A stretch of DNA of 64,000 nucleotides from positions 38,458,968-38,522,967 of the forward strand of contig NC_044991.1 of assembly GCF_008728515.1 (NCBI RefSeq), read 5' to 3'. Position 1 is the first letter of the stretch; the number at the start of each line of letters is the position of its first letter. The notes beneath the pieces were generated by a model. The model did not search any database, was not told where the DNA came from, and saw only the letters and a program-made list of their open reading frames with translations. This DNA is from Papio anubis (lineage: Eukaryota > Chordata > Mammalia > Primates > Cercopithecidae). The position numbers and the translations under genes are program-made. Positions 45,641 through 56,689 of this stretch are shown here, in pieces.

Positions 45641-46094
45641 AGTATGAAAAAAATTAAACTAAATAAAAAATTAATGTACACAAGATTAAAAACAGTGTTG
45701 CAAGGAACCACTTCCTTAATTTCTCCCAGCACATCTTCAAAGCTCACTTTGCACATTCTTACAGTTGGGAAATCTTGCCTTTGAAAAGTTTGGCCAGCTC
45801 TGTGCCTTGTCCTCAAAATCTGCATCGATGGACACTTGGGACGCAAGCTGGAGGAAGCGTGCCCAGCTACCACAAGCGCCCCACCTTTTTCTGCTCAAGA
45901 CTGGCTGGGCTCCCAGGCACGGCCACGCCATGGTCCCCGTTCACAGCAGCCGCACTGCACCCAGGCTGTCTGCTTAGTGCCTCTGGGGAAGCCAATGTCT
46001 CGTGGCCACCAAGGAGACCGACCAGTTTAGCTTACTGATGAGCCCTGGAACCACACAGCACTGGCCTGAAACTAGCTCTGCTGGCTCCTACTAC
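45641..46094. other. Unique intronic sequence
   Basis: Overlapping frames on both strands at 45737-46038, none with a known domain. Confidence 0.45.
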
Positions 46095-46180
46095 CTGTGC
46101 GACCTGTGGGGGGAGACTGTAACCTACCAGGGTCTCAATTTCCTCATCTGTAAAAGATGAGATAACTTGGTGGGATGGTG
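46095..46180 (+). mobile_element. MIR SINE fragment
   Basis: TACCTGTGCGACCTGTGGGG, GGTCTCAATTTCCTCATCTG and TAAAAGATGAGATAA fit the MIR core. Confidence 0.7.
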
Positions 46181-46394
46181 AAAGGGGACCAGAGTGAGGA
46201 CGCCCAGTGTATTGTGGACACAACCCAAATCATCCCATGCCAGCCGGGAGTAGGGTGCAGAGTGTGTGCCAAGCCCCAACACACAGACGTGCACACAAGC
46301 ACACAAATGCTCATCTCAGATGAACTTGCCCAGTACTTGGCTGTTGAAAGTTCCAGAAAGGCATGATTTCAACTTTAGCATATAGGTAACTTCT

Positions 46395-46697
46395 TTTTTT
46401 TTTTTTTTTTTTGAGATGGAGTCTCGCTCTGTCACCCAGGCTGGACTGCAGTGGCCGGATCTCAGCTCACTGCAAGCTCCGCCTCCCGGGTTCACGCCAT
46501 TCTCCGGCCTCAGCCTCCCGAGTAGCTGGGACTACAGGCGCTCGCCACCTCGCCCGGCTAGTTTTTTTTTGTATTTCTTAATAGAGACGGGGTTTCACCG
46601 TGTTAGCCAGGATGGTCTCGATCTCCTGACCTCGTGATCCGCCCGTCTCGGCCTCCCAAAGTGCTGGGATTACAGGCTTGAGCCACTGCGCCCGGCC
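46395..46697 (-). mobile_element. Young Old World monkey-type AluY, perfect 17-bp target duplication
   Basis: GAGATGGAGTCTCGCTCTGT to GGCTTGAGCCACTGCGCCCG, with GTGGCCGGATCTCAGCTCAC and CTCGCCCGGCTAG lineage variants. GCATATAGGTAACTTCT occurs at 46378-46394 and 46699-46715 without mismatch. Confidence 0.95.
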
Positions 46698-46950
46698 CGC
46701 ATATAGGTAACTTCTGTGTCACTCGGGAAAAATTGAAATTATTTTTAGTTATGTATAAGTGGTGGTGGATCAAAACTCCTCAGTATTTGGGAATCCCTGA
46801 AGGCATTTAATCTTGCCTTGGGGGTAGGGCAGGGAAGGATGTGTGAGGTGAATGATAGGATGGAGGAGGAGATTATAAAGCCGGCTGCTCTGATGACAGG
46901 TGTGTTTGTTTTATGGGCCTCAGTGGGTTACTAACAAAAACTGAAGAGCA

Positions 46951-47265
46951 GACCAGGCGTGGTGGCTCACGCCTATAATCGCAGCACTTTGGGAGGCCGA
47001 GGTGGGTGGATCACCTGATGTCAGGAGTTTGAGACCAGCCTGGCCAACATGGCAAAACCCAGTCTCTACTAAAAATACAAAGTTAGCTGGGCATGGTGGT
47101 GGGCACCTGTAATCTTAGCTACTTGGGAGGCTGAGGCAGGAGAATCCCTTGAACCTGGGAGGCGGAGGTTGCAGTGAGCTGAGATCAGGCCATTGCACTC
47201 CAGCCTGGGCAACAAGAGCAAAACTCCATCTCAAAAACAAACAAAAAACAAACAAACAAACAAAC
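46951..47265 (+). mobile_element. Alu SINE with (CAAA)n tail
   Basis: ACCAGGCGTGGTGGCTCACG to CAAACAAACAAAC. AAACTGAAGAGCAG before and AAACTGAAGAACAG after it. Confidence 0.9.
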
Positions 47266-47279
47266 AAACTGAAGAACAG

Positions 47280-47596
47280 GCATGGTGTTCCCCATGTGTA
47301 TTTTTTCCATGGCCCACCCCTAAGCCCAGCTCTTTCCAAATAGTGGATCTTCCACAAGTGACCAGAAATCTCTGAACAGAATGGAAGGAGGGTCGCCAAC
47401 TTTTGCTGCCCGTGAGTAATTTCTGCCTCTTCAATTTGATTCTGAAAAGCTTTGAACTCGAAACCTTAATAAATAAATGATAATGTTTTGGGGTTACTTG
47501 AATTTTTCTCAGTCTTCATTAACCTGCATGGTGGGAATGAGAGATTCTTTCCACAACATTATTTTACTTACCAGAGAATTACCTCCCCACCCCCTT
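47280..47596. other. Unique intronic sequence
   Basis: No exon or repeat recognised. Confidence 0.45.
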
Positions 47597-47610
47597 GATG
47601 TCCAACCTCT

Positions 47611-47913
47611 TTCTTTCTTTTTTTTTTTTTTTCGAGACGGAGTCTCGTTCTGTTGCCCAGGCTGGAGCGCAGTGGCACAATCTCGGCTCACTGCAAGCTC
47701 CTCATCCTGGGTTCACACCATTCTTCTGCCTCAGCCTCCAGAGTAGCTGGGACTACAGGAGCCCACCACCACGCCTGGCTAATTTGTTGTATTTTGGTAG
47801 AGACAGGGTTTCACCGTATCAGCCAGGATGGTCTTGATCTCCAGGCCTCGTGATCCGCCTGCCTCGGCCTCCCAAAGTGCTGGGATTATAGGTGTAAGCC
47901 ACCACGCCCGGCC
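47611..47913 (-). mobile_element. Alu SINE
   Basis: GAGACGGAGTCTCGTTCTGT to AAGCCACCACGCCCGGCC. GATGTCCAACCTCT (47597-47610) and GATGTCCAAACTCT (47914-47927) flank it. Confidence 0.95.
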
Positions 47914-48174
47914 GATGTCCAAACTCTAAAGTTCCTATGTCCATAACACAACATAATGCTTCTTGGATGAGTCTTGTCTGGTTTTGAAGCAATCGCCCTG
48001 CAGACAGATGGGGCATGGACCTACGCTGTCCCAACCATGGTGAAGTCTCAGAGGTCAATGTTACAGGCATGAGGAAGGTGAAGAAATACACTTCATTAAC
48101 CAGCTTCAGCCAAGAGCAGCTGCCCCTTAATGAGGGCCCTTCTTGACGGCTGGCATTGTCCATTGTCTCACCTA

Positions 48175-48300
48175 CTCCTCCATCGTCTTAGCACCATAGG
48201 ACAGGGATTTATTAATCCTACCTTACAGATGAGGAAACTGAGGCTCTGAGAGTTCGCCTAATGCCATGCAGCTCGTAATGGTGCAACAGGGATTGGCAGG
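48175..48300 (-). mobile_element. MIR-type SINE fragment
   Basis: TATTAATCCTACCTTACAGA, TGAGGAAACTGAGGCTCTGA and CCATGCAGCTCGTAATGG are antisense MIR phrases. Confidence 0.75.
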
Positions 48301-48778
48301 CCTTACGAACCCATGGCCTTTCCAGCAGTATTTACCCAGGAGAGGTATACATATCTTTGATGCATTAAAGGGAATATTGACTTTTACTACGTTTGAAAAG
48401 GTGAGTGTGTGGACTCTGGGCAAGGCCCTGTGGCTATACTCAGGACAAATTTACCAGTTTTATCTCAGACCCTGGGGCTCTCCCAAACCCACCTCCACCC
48501 TCTTCCTCCCTGAGCTCAGCGTTCCTGCATCTCTGTATCTTCTTTGGCTCCTCGGAATTTCCTTCCTTCAAGTAGTAAGTGGACAGCTTCTGGTAATGGG
48601 TGGAACTTCCTTCCTTCCTCGCTCTGGTGATAAGTGGAGGATGAGAATGCACCCAGTGTCCAGCTGAGGGCTTGGCTGGGAGCCAGGGCTCTGTCCGGTG
48701 CACAGCCCAGGGCAACCCCCAGCTGCCTCCCCTAGAGCTGCCTCTCCCCTCCACAAGACCCAACCCTCTCCAGGGCTA
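48301..48778. other. Unique intronic sequence
   Basis: Frames at 48266-48798 on both strands, none with a known domain. Confidence 0.45.
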
Positions 48779-49205
48779 TGACTGGGCTGTGTCCTCAAAG
48801 TTCATGTGTTAGAAACGTAATCCTCAATGCAACAGTGTTGAGAGGTGGGACTTTTAGGAGGTAATTCGGTCAAAGGAGTCTGCCCTCTTGAATGGATTAA
48901 CACCATTATTTTGGGAGTGCGCTGGTTATCACGGGAGTGGGTTCCTGATAAAAGGATGAGTTCAGCCCCTTTTCCTTCTCTCTCCTGCCCTTTCTCTCTC
49001 TCTCTCTCTCCTACCCTTGCGTGCACATGTACTCTCTGCTGCCCTTCCACCACGGAATGACGTAGCAAGGAGGCCCCCACAAAATGCAGTCCCCTCAACC
49101 TTGGGACTTCCCAGCCTCCAGAGTGGTATCATATACATCTCTGTTCTTTAGAAATTACCCAGGCTCAGGGATTCTGTTTTAGCAGCAGAAAACAGTCTAA
49201 GACAT
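48779..49205 (+). mobile_element. Solitary MaLR LTR (MST/MLT1-type)
   Basis: TGACTGGGCTGTGTCCTCAA, GGTGGGACTTTTAGGAGGTA, TCCTTCTCTCTCCTGCCC, CCCTCAACCTTGGGACTTCC and GAAATTACCCAGGCTCAGGG follow MaLR LTR order, about 427 bp and near full length. A (TC)n tract sits at 48992-49011. No internal viral sequence adjoins it. Confidence 0.8.
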
Positions 49206-49653
49206 TGAGGAAGGCTGTGGCAGTCACTCCAATATGTATGTCACATATCAGAGGTCATACTCCAGTGGCCTATAGGACACTCACCCATGCTTTGTCCAGT
49301 TTGCCTCACATGGGCTTGTCTTGGCTTTTAGAGTTAAACCTGTTTCAACATTTAAATATAATAATATTTCATACAAAAATCAGGAGATTTACACAAAAAA
49401 ATTCAGGTTTCCAGCTTTTGAAAATTAGAAACCCTAGACCATGAAGGTGATGCTGCCTTGTTAGACGGGATATCCACTCTTCAGATGGTTGCAGACCCCC
49501 ACCACTCCCTATGGTTCTCGTTCTCTAATACTGAGGCCAAATGTCAGGTGCCATTTATGAACTTTGGCCTGGGTTGGCTTCACTCGCCTACATTACCTTC
49601 CTGGCCCCTGTAAGCATCTGAGGTTAAGACCTCTGATGAATTCATCCCTGCTA
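49206..49653. other. Unique intronic sequence
   Basis: No exon or repeat recognised. Confidence 0.45.
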
Positions 49654-49904
49654 TTTTTTTCTTTTCGAGACAGAGTCTCACTCTGTCACCCAGGATCTGG
49701 AGAGCAGTGGCATGATTATAGCTCACTATAGCCTCAACCTCCTGGGCTCAAGCAATCCTCCCATCTCAGCCTCCAGAGTAGCTAGGGCTACAGGTGCATG
49801 CCACCAATTGCCAAGGCTGGTCTCCAACTCCCAAACTCACGCAATCCTCCCACTTCGGCCTCTCAAAGCGCTGGGATTACAGGTGTAATTCACCATGCCT
49901 AGCC
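49654..49904 (-). mobile_element. AluJ-like SINE with internal deletion
   Basis: GAGACAGAGTCTCACTCTGT to TTCACCATGCCTAGCC. Sequence between GTGCATGCCACCA and ATTGCCAAGGCTGG has lost the mid-element. Confidence 0.85.
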
Positions 49905-49974
49905 ACTATTCCAGCTGTTTCTGACAACCTATACGTATGAGGCAAGTAGTACAGTTCAGGAAAGAGAATGGAAC

Positions 49975-50050
49975 CCGCCCTCGGAGATCAGGCTCTGAAT
50001 CTTGGCTCTGCCACTTACTCTCTGGGGGTCTTTTTATAGATTCATGGCCC
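49975..50050 (+). mobile_element. MIR SINE fragment
   Basis: GATCAGGCTCTGAATCTTGG and CTCTGCCACTTACTCTCTGG match the 5' part of MIR. Confidence 0.6.
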
Positions 50051-50297
50051 TGGCATGTGTTTGTTTGTTTGTGAAACCTACACTCAAGACTACCTTTGAG
50101 AATTCAGTGACAAGATGCAGTTAGTTCCTAAGTCAGAGGTCAGCAAATTTTCTCTACAGAGGGCCAGAGAATGAATATTTTAGGAATTATTTTCTAGAGG
50201 CAATACAGTCCCTTTGGCGACCAAGCTCTGCAGTTAATGGTACAGAGGCAGTTACAGACGATACGTGAGTGAATGGCTGGGTTCCAATAGAACTTTT

Positions 50298-50464
50298 TGT
50301 TTGCTTGTTTCTTTTTTGTTAGAGATGGAGTTTTGCTCTGTTGTCCAGGCGGGAGTGCAGTGGCATTATCATAGCTGCAGCCTTGAACGCCTGGGCTCAA
50401 GTGATCCTCCTGCCTCAGCCTCCAGGAGCACCTGGGACTACAGGCACATGCTACCATGCCCAGC
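50298..50464 (-). mobile_element. Alu monomer inside MER20
   Basis: GTTAGAGATGGAGTTTTGCT to GCTACCATGCCCAGC. TCCAATAGAACTT occurs on both sides (50283-50295 and 50465-50477). Confidence 0.85.
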
Positions 50465-50484
50465 TCCAATAGAACTTGACTTTC

Positions 50485-50625
50485 TTAGTTTATTTTATTT
50501 TTATAAATAGAGATGGGGTCTCAGTATGTTGACCAGGCTGATCTTGAACTCCTGGCCTCAAGCCATCCTCCCATCTCGGCCTCCCAAAGTGTTAGGATTA
50601 CAGGTGTGAGCCACCTCGCCCAGCC
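50485..50625 (-). mobile_element. Second Alu monomer inside MER20
   Basis: ATAGAGATGGGGTCTCAGTA to AGCCACCTCGCCCAGCC. AGAACTTGACTTTC occurs at 50471-50484 and 50627-50639, partly overlapping the first insertion's target. Confidence 0.85.
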
Positions 50626-50675
50626 AGAACTTGACTTTCAAGCACAGATGCCAGCTGGATGTGGCCTGAATGTCA

Positions 50676-51389
50676 TCGTTTGCTTTGTCCTCAGAGCTTG
50701 TCTCATTCCCTCTCCTACCCCTCTCTTGTCCACTCCACATATGTCAGGTAGGCGAGTTATTTCAAAGAATATGAGACAATCTTGAAAAATGCACATGACA
50801 GGAGTCTGCAATCCTCCTCTCTGTCTTACCTTCCAAGTGGGGAAGGTGTGAGTTTTGAGTTTGTTCTGGCTTTTGCTGAGCAGATTCTGAATCGGGGCAG
50901 AGAAGAAAACCATGATACTAAAGACTCCAGCCAGGTCAAGGTTATCTGTACAATACAGACCAGAAAGTGGGAACAGGACAGAGTAAACCAGAGAGGACCG
51001 ACAGGCTGGAAGAGCTTGGGAGAGATGGAGGAAGCAAATCAGAATCGGAGAAACTCAAACATGAAGGGTGGAGAGGAGAGGCAGGGCTACCTCAGTTTGA
51101 GAGAGCTGCCTGGCACATGAAGAAGCATGTGTAGAGAAAGAATAGCAACTCAATGTCAAGATTTCAAGTTGTGCTGATGGGGAAGCTGGCTGTGGCATCC
51201 TTTGAGGGGACTCAGGGAAGATTTGAGTTGCACTTTGGCTTTCTTGGTTGATGGATTGTAGACACAGTGTTAATGCCAGGTGAGCTTTATGAGGGTGGCA
51301 CATAGGTGGCACTCCTCTCCTCATACCTGTCACTGCTTCTGATAGCACTAAGAATGGAATCCCAGTGTTTACCCGGCTGGCATGACTGG
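50676..51389. other. Unique intronic sequence
   Basis: No exon recognised; frames on both strands at 50782-51429 without known domain. Confidence 0.45.
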
Positions 51390-51725
51390 CCTCCGGCCCC
51401 TCTGGCCTGCCATTCATTATACTTGCCACCCTTTTTCTCCCTCAGAGCCTCAGATGTCACTCCAGGCCTTTAAACATGTGGTTTCCTTATCCAGGAATGC
51501 TCTGCCTCTCGTCTCTTTCTCTCCTGCACAGTTCAGCTTAAAGTCACCTTTTCAGGAAGACTTTCCCCACCCCCCATGCAGGTAGCCCTGTCCCTCATCC
51601 CCATCCTTCAAGTTCAAGTTTCTCCAGTTCTGATTTGCTTCCCCCAGCACCACATACCCAGTGCCCAGGGCTGGCCTCACCATTGTAGGTGTGGAATCAA
51701 TACTGGCTGAATAAATGAACCATAT
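51390..51725 (+). mobile_element. L2 LINE 3' end
   Basis: TATCCAGGAATGCTCTGCCT, AAGTCACCTTTTCAGGAAGA, CAGTGCCCAGGGCTGGCCTC and TACTGGCTGAATAAATGAAC are plus-strand L2 3' phrases. Confidence 0.8.
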
Positions 51726-51754
51726 ACAGGCAGTGCATACAGATGTGTACTACA

Positions 51755-51791
51755 CATTTTTTATTCATCCAGCAAATATATATATGTACAT

Positions 51792-51824
<33 letters not shown>

Positions 51825-52240
51825 TGGAGTCTCATTCTGTCACCCAGGCTGGAGTACAAGGACATAACCTCGGCTCACCGCAACCTCCACCTGCTGGGTT
51901 TAAGCAATTCTCCTGCCTCAGCCTCCCGAGTAGCTGGGATTACAGGCATGCGCCACCACACCTGGCTAATTTTTGTATTTTTAGTAGAGATGAGGTTTCA
52001 TCATGTTGACCAGGCTGGTCTCAAACTCCTGACCTCAAGTGATCTACCTGCCTTGGCCTCCTAAAGTGCTGGAATTACAGGCGTGAGCCACAGCGCCCGG
52101 CCCATCCAGCATATTTATTGAACACCTGCAATTACCGGCCAGGTATTGAGCTCAGCCCAGGTAATACAAATTCAGTAAGACACTCTCTCTGTCCTCAAGG
52201 AGCATGCAGGACACTGGGTGCTAAATACATGATCACAGTC
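51755..52240 (-). mobile_element. L2 LINE 3' end, antisense, split by an Alu
   Basis: TTATTCATCCAGCAAATATA, then after the Alu CATCCAGCATATTTATTGAA, CACCTGCAATTACCGGCCAG and CTGTCCTCAAGGAGCATGCA. It meets the plus-strand L2 tail to tail. Confidence 0.75.
51791..52102 (-). mobile_element. Alu SINE with (GA)n tract
   Basis: (GA)n at 51791-51822 then GAGATGGAGTCTCATTCTGT to GAGCCACAGCGCCCGGCC. CATCCAGCAAATATA (51766-51780) and CATCCAGCATATTTA (52103-52117) are the target duplication. Confidence 0.9.
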
Positions 52241-52911
52241 TTCTTGCTTTCCTTTCCTTTCCTTTACTTCTGGAAAGCCTGATTCAGAGATAGTTAGAGA
52301 AACCTCAAAATAAAAATGTTATTTCCTAATTTACAGTACAGACCAGGATTTCTCAACCTCAGCCTTGTTAGAATTTGGGGCTAGATAATTCTTTGTTGTG
52401 GGGGCTGCCCTGGTCATTGGAGGAAGTTTGGCAGCATCTCTGTCCTCTGCCTACTGAGACCAGTAGCACCCCCACCCCAGTGGTGGCAGCCAAAAATATT
52501 TCCAGAGAACCACTGGTCAAGATGGAACCAGCTGTACCGGAACAGAACCCCAAGTGACCTGCGTCTTTTTGAAACCCCGAAACAAGCCTAGAATCTGGAA
52601 GTGGAACGAGAAAGGGAGAAATGCCCCTGGCATGCTCCCAACAGAACATAAACAACACACACAGAATATAAACACCAATTATTCAAGGCCACTAGGGAAC
52701 AGGTCTGAAATGACAGAACGGAAACCAGGATGCTGAAACCACAAAAACGATGAAATGGCCCCCTCTTTCGACACACATGCGTGCTGGCTGGTCCTTCACC
52801 AACGAAACCTCAAGCTCCCTTTATTTCCTCCCCTTCCAGATAAAGACCATTATCTGGCTACCTTTAGCAACAAATTACCCTCATTCCTGATAACATCCTA
52901 GCCCTCCTTTA
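52241..52911. other. Unique intronic sequence
   Basis: A CCTTTCCTTTCC tract lies at 52250-52266 and a possible MER5-like fragment, GACCAGGATTTCTCAACCTC at 52342, begins a hAT-type end. Otherwise nothing recognised. Confidence 0.45.
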
Positions 52912-53095
52912 GAGTTCCCCAAGAAAATACAGGATGCTAAATTAAATTTAAATTTTAGATAAACAATGAATAAAGTTTTTGAGTATAAGTATGTGCTAAA
53001 TAATGCATAGGATATGCTCATGCCATATCTGGAATTCAAGTTTCGCTGGTGTCCTGTATATTTTATTTGCTAGATCTGCAACCCCACCTTCCTTA
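52912..53095. mobile_element. Palindromic DNA-transposon fossil, name uncertain
   Basis: AAAATACAGGATGCTAAATT at the left and GTGTCCTGTATATTTTATTT at the right are inverted copies, with AATTTTAGAT facing ATCTGGAATT further in. It matches a common non-autonomous palindromic element with a partly deleted right arm. Confidence 0.65.
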
Positions 53096-53567
53096 TAATT
53101 ATCCAGCGCAAACAGAAACCTTTAATGAGCTCCCCCAGCTCCCTCCGACTGAGAACCTCCTATGCCTCTGCTAGTGGGCATTCTGTCTGCACAAGCTCGT
53201 AAACCTAACTTTGAGGAAGGATGTCTTCCTGGTGGCCTTTGAGAAGAATCATCCCCACTTTTTGCTATAGGAAACTCAGAGATGGCCATCGAAAAGGGTT
53301 AGTGGTGGGTGGCCAGCAAAGGACAGAGGTGAGGGACAGGTGCAGTGGGAAAATTCAGAGAGGCTCAGCTCACTGGCATCCAGCCCAGGGACCACTTCCT
53401 GGAAGGTGGTGGGAGGAGAGACTGTCTGTGTCTAATTTCTGAGCCAGCTGAGGCACAGAGTCAGCGTCTCAAGGCCCCAAGTAGAGTCGGAGGAGTCCAA
53501 TGAGTGCTGGGTCCTGTCTCTATGAAATTCCTCCCAAGTTTACACACAGTCTCCATGGAGCCACCAC
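53096..53567. other. Unique intronic sequence
   Basis: No exon or repeat recognised. Confidence 0.45.
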
Positions 53568-53712
53568 ATACTTCACAAACTGTGTGACCCTGGGCAAGTT
53601 CTTCATGCATCAGTTTTCTTAACTGCAAAAGGGGGATAATAATATTGTGAGGATTAAATAAGTTAATGATTTTAAAGTGTTTAGAACAATGCCTGGAACA
53701 GCGTTAGTTCGG
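53568..53712 (+). mobile_element. MIR SINE, well preserved
   Basis: CTGTGTGACCCTGGGCAAGT, CAAAAGGGGGATAATAATAT, GTGAGGATTAAATAAGTTAA and AGAACAATGCCTGGAACAGC are the MIR core and tail, cut by the next Alu. Confidence 0.9.
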
Positions 53713-54018
53713 TTTCTTTCTTTCTTTTTTTTTTTTTTTTTGTGAGATGGAGTCTCGTTCTGTCGCCCAGGCTGGAGTGCAGTGGTGCAGTCTTGGCTCA
53801 TCACAACCTCCACCTCTCAGGTTCAAGTGATTCTCCTGCCACAGCCTCCTGAACAGCTGGGATTACAGGTGCCTGCACCACACCCAGCTAATTTTTGTAT
53901 CTTTAGTAGAGACCGGGTTTCACCATGTTGGCCAGGCTGGTCTCCTGACCTCAAGTGATCCGCCCGCCTTGGCCTCCCAAAGAGCTGGGATTACAGGCTT
54001 GGGCCACCGCGTCTGACC
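53713..54018 (-). mobile_element. Alu SINE
   Basis: TTTC-rich tail then GAGATGGAGTCTCGTTCTGT to GGGCCACCGCGTCTGACC. Confidence 0.9.
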
Positions 54019-54665
54019 TGTTTATTAGATTAAACATAAATATTACAAAGTAATTGAATAAGGAAGAAGGCTGGGCTGTGCCTAGGGACTGGCACCAAAA
54101 TAGTTGATTTTACCTAAATGTCAAACAACAAAGTGTCTGTTTTTTCCATTTGATCATTTGTTCCTTTGGCTAATGGCAGTGTATACCAACAATGGAGTTT
54201 GAGTGTTCATTTTCCCCAGGATTTAGTTGGTGGGGGGAAGAGTCACCCCTGAATCTTAGCGCACTGATTGTGCTAGCACCCATGGATAAATGACAAAGTC
54301 GGGTGTTTGACACTGGGTGGGACACTTTTGCCAGCGCATGTTGCAGGGTTCTGTTTGGCTGAGTCACCCTGCCTCTGAGGATCTCCACCCGTGTATCTGT
54401 GTGCAGATGCTTTTGTGAAAGCAAATAAAATGTGGGGACGGGAGTGGGGGAAAGCAGACAGAAAAAGACGACGGTAATAACACCAAGGCTTGCAGAGTTA
54501 TTGATTGAAATCATCAAAATACTGTATCTGAACCAACAGATAGTTACAATCCAGCTGGTAAGGTGGTATCATTCCCTTTTCCAGAGAAGGACATGAAGCC
54601 AGGTTGAGAATGAAGACGTTTCTGTGTTTTTTGTATAGTCCCATTTACTCATTGAAATATAGGGT
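54019..54665. other. Unique intronic sequence
   Basis: No exon or repeat recognised. Confidence 0.45.
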
Positions 54666-54781
54666 CTGGAGCAGTGGTTCTCCCACCTGGGTGAGCATCA
54701 GAATCACCAGGAGAGAGCTGGGGCCCCATCCTGCAGTTTCTGATTCTTTAGGTCTGGGGCGGAATCCAAGAAGTGCATTTC
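54666..54781 (+). mobile_element. MER5A-like DNA transposon, 5' part
   Basis: GAGCAGTGGTTCTCCCACCT, GAGCATCAGAATCACCAGGA, GCAGTTTCTGATTCTTTAGG and AAGAAGTGCATTTC match MER5A until an Alu cuts it. Confidence 0.85.
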
Positions 54782-55072
54782 TTTTTTTTTTTTTTGAGAC
54801 AGAGCTTTTGTTGCCCAAGCCAGAGTACAATGGTGTGATCTCCACTCACTGCAACCTCCACCTCCTGGGTTCAAGCGATTCTCCTGCCTCAGCCTCCCAA
54901 GTAGCTGGGATTACAGGCATGTGCCACCATGCCCGGCTAATTTTACACTTTTAGTAGAGATGAGGTTTATCCATGTTGGTCAGGCTGGTCTGGAACTCCC
55001 CACCTCAGGTGATCCGCCTGCCTCGGCCTTCCAAAGCGCTGGGCTTACAGGCGTGAGCCACCACACCCGGCC
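54782..55072 (-). mobile_element. Alu SINE
   Basis: GAGACAGAGCTTTTGTTGCC to GAGCCACCACACCCGGCC. Confidence 0.9.
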
Positions 55073-55078
55073 TTACTT

Positions 55079-55245
55079 TTGTTGTTGTTGTTTTTGTTTT
55101 TTCTTTTTCTTTTTTTTTTAAATTTAGTAGAGATAGGGTCTTCCCATGTTGACCAGGGTGGTCTCTAATTCCTGGGCTTAAGTGATCCTCCCACCTTGAC
55201 TTCCCAAAGTGCTGGGATTACAGGTATGAGCCACTGCACCTGACT
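55079..55245 (-). mobile_element. Alu monomer (FLAM-like)
   Basis: TTGTTGTTGTT tail, TAGAGATAGGGTCTTCCCAT to GAGCCACTGCACCTGAC. Confidence 0.8.
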
Positions 55246-55255
55246 TTAGAATGGT

Positions 55256-55546
55256 TTTTATTTTTGAGACAGAGTCTCTCTCTGTTGCCCAGGTTGGAGT
55301 GCAGTGGCACAATCTCGGCTCACTGCAACCTCTGTCTCCTGGGTTCAAGTGATTCTCCTGCCTTGCCTCCTGAGTAACTAGGACTACAAGTGTGCGCCAC
55401 CATGCCTGACTAATTTTTGTATTTTTTGTAGAGTCAGGATTTCACCATGTTGGCCAGGCTGCTCTTGAACTCCTGACCTCAAGTGATCTGCCAGCCTCAG
55501 TCTCCCAAAGTGCTGGGATTACAGGCATGAGCCATGATGCCGAGTC
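55256..55546 (-). mobile_element. Alu SINE
   Basis: GAGACAGAGTCTCTCTCTGT to GAGCCATGATGCCGAGTC. Third of three antisense units in a row. Confidence 0.9.
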
Positions 55547-55845
55547 AGAATAGTTTTTAAATTGGGATTATTTTACGTGAAAATCTAGATTTCTGGCCTC
55601 ACTTGGAAAAACCGAAAAACCCACATTCATTCTTGCATGACAAGAATTGGTTGGAACTGAGTAAACAGTTTCTCCTTCTAGAAAAGACTTGTATGCTCCA
55701 GTTTTGTTACAGTCCCCACCAATCCCACCTGTCTGACACCAGGCCCACTCACTCGTTTTTTTTCTATTTGGCCCTGCAGGTTGTTGAGTTTGTGATGGAG
55801 CTGTTTTTCTATGTTGTGCTCTCTAAGATATTCCCAGTGTAAGCC

Positions 55846-56310
55846 ACAGCCTGATATTCACACATCTGAGTAATTGCTCCTGAGGCTAGACTTATTGACT
55901 GGCTTCTAATGAATAGAATATAGCAGAAGTGATGGGGTACCACTTCAAGAGTAGGTTATAAAAAGACTGTGACTTCCGTCTCTCTTGCTCTCTCCTGTTT
56001 AATTTGCCCTGTGAGGAAGTCATCTGCCATGTCCTGAGGTTACCCCTGTGGAGAGAACCATGTGACAATGGACCGAGACCTGCCAAGTTAGTTTGTAAGT
56101 GGATTCCTCACCAGTCAAGCCTTCAGATGAGACCATGACCCTGGCCACCAACTCCTCCCAAATCTCATAGTGACCTTGAGCTTGAGGCTCTCAGCTAAAC
56201 TGCATTCAGATCTCTGACCCACAGAAACTGTGAGGTATGAATGTTTGCTGTTTGAAGTCACTAAGATTTGAGGTAATTAGTTACACAGCAAGAGATAGTA
56301 TAGGTTCAGA
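55846..56310 (+). mobile_element. Solitary MLT1-type MaLR LTR
   Basis: AGACTGTGACTTCCGTCTCT, CTTGCTCTCTCCTG, GAGAGAACCATGTGACAATG, CTCCCAAATCTCATAGTGAC and TTTGAAGTCACTAAGATTTG, then GGTAATTAGTTACACAGCAA, fit MLT1 LTR order. No internal viral genes. Confidence 0.75.
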
Positions 56311-56689
56311 TTATGTTGTGGAAATGGTTTTCTACATATCACCATAAAGACATTTGAAAGATTGTTATGCTGGGAAATTATTCTCCATTCAATTCACCTC
56401 AGATCAGTGGACATATATATGTACACATCTGAGTTCAGGGATTAAAGCAACACCCAGAACATCAATGTAAGGATTTTACACCATGAAAAAGAGCCCAGGA
56501 ATCCTCTACCAGTATTTAAGTCAATAAACATTGAACCAGCTTTCTCACAGTTCTTCAACCTCATTGAAGACATTTGATTTTTTAAGGCAAAAATCCTTGG
56601 TTGGGGATATTTGGGAACAAGGAAAGAAGAGGCATAATAGAAGTAGCTGGGAATAAACCATTTCAACAGTAATTATTAAGAAACACTAA
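56311..56689. other. Unique intronic sequence
   Basis: No exon or repeat recognised. Confidence 0.45.

Larger units (their letters stand above)
50130..50675 (+). mobile_element. MER20 hAT DNA transposon, split by two Alu monomers
   Basis: GGTCAGCAAATTTTCTCTAC, GAGAATGAATATTTTAGGAA, GCAGTTACAGACGATACGTG and GGGTTCCAATAGAACTT match MER20. The 3' part resumes at CAGATGCCAGCTGGATGTGG after two insertions. Confidence 0.85.

Noticed and set aside
48779..49205. Part of a full endogenous retrovirus
   Set aside because: Only a single LTR is present; no internal gag- or pol-like sequence adjoins it, nor the LTR at 55846.
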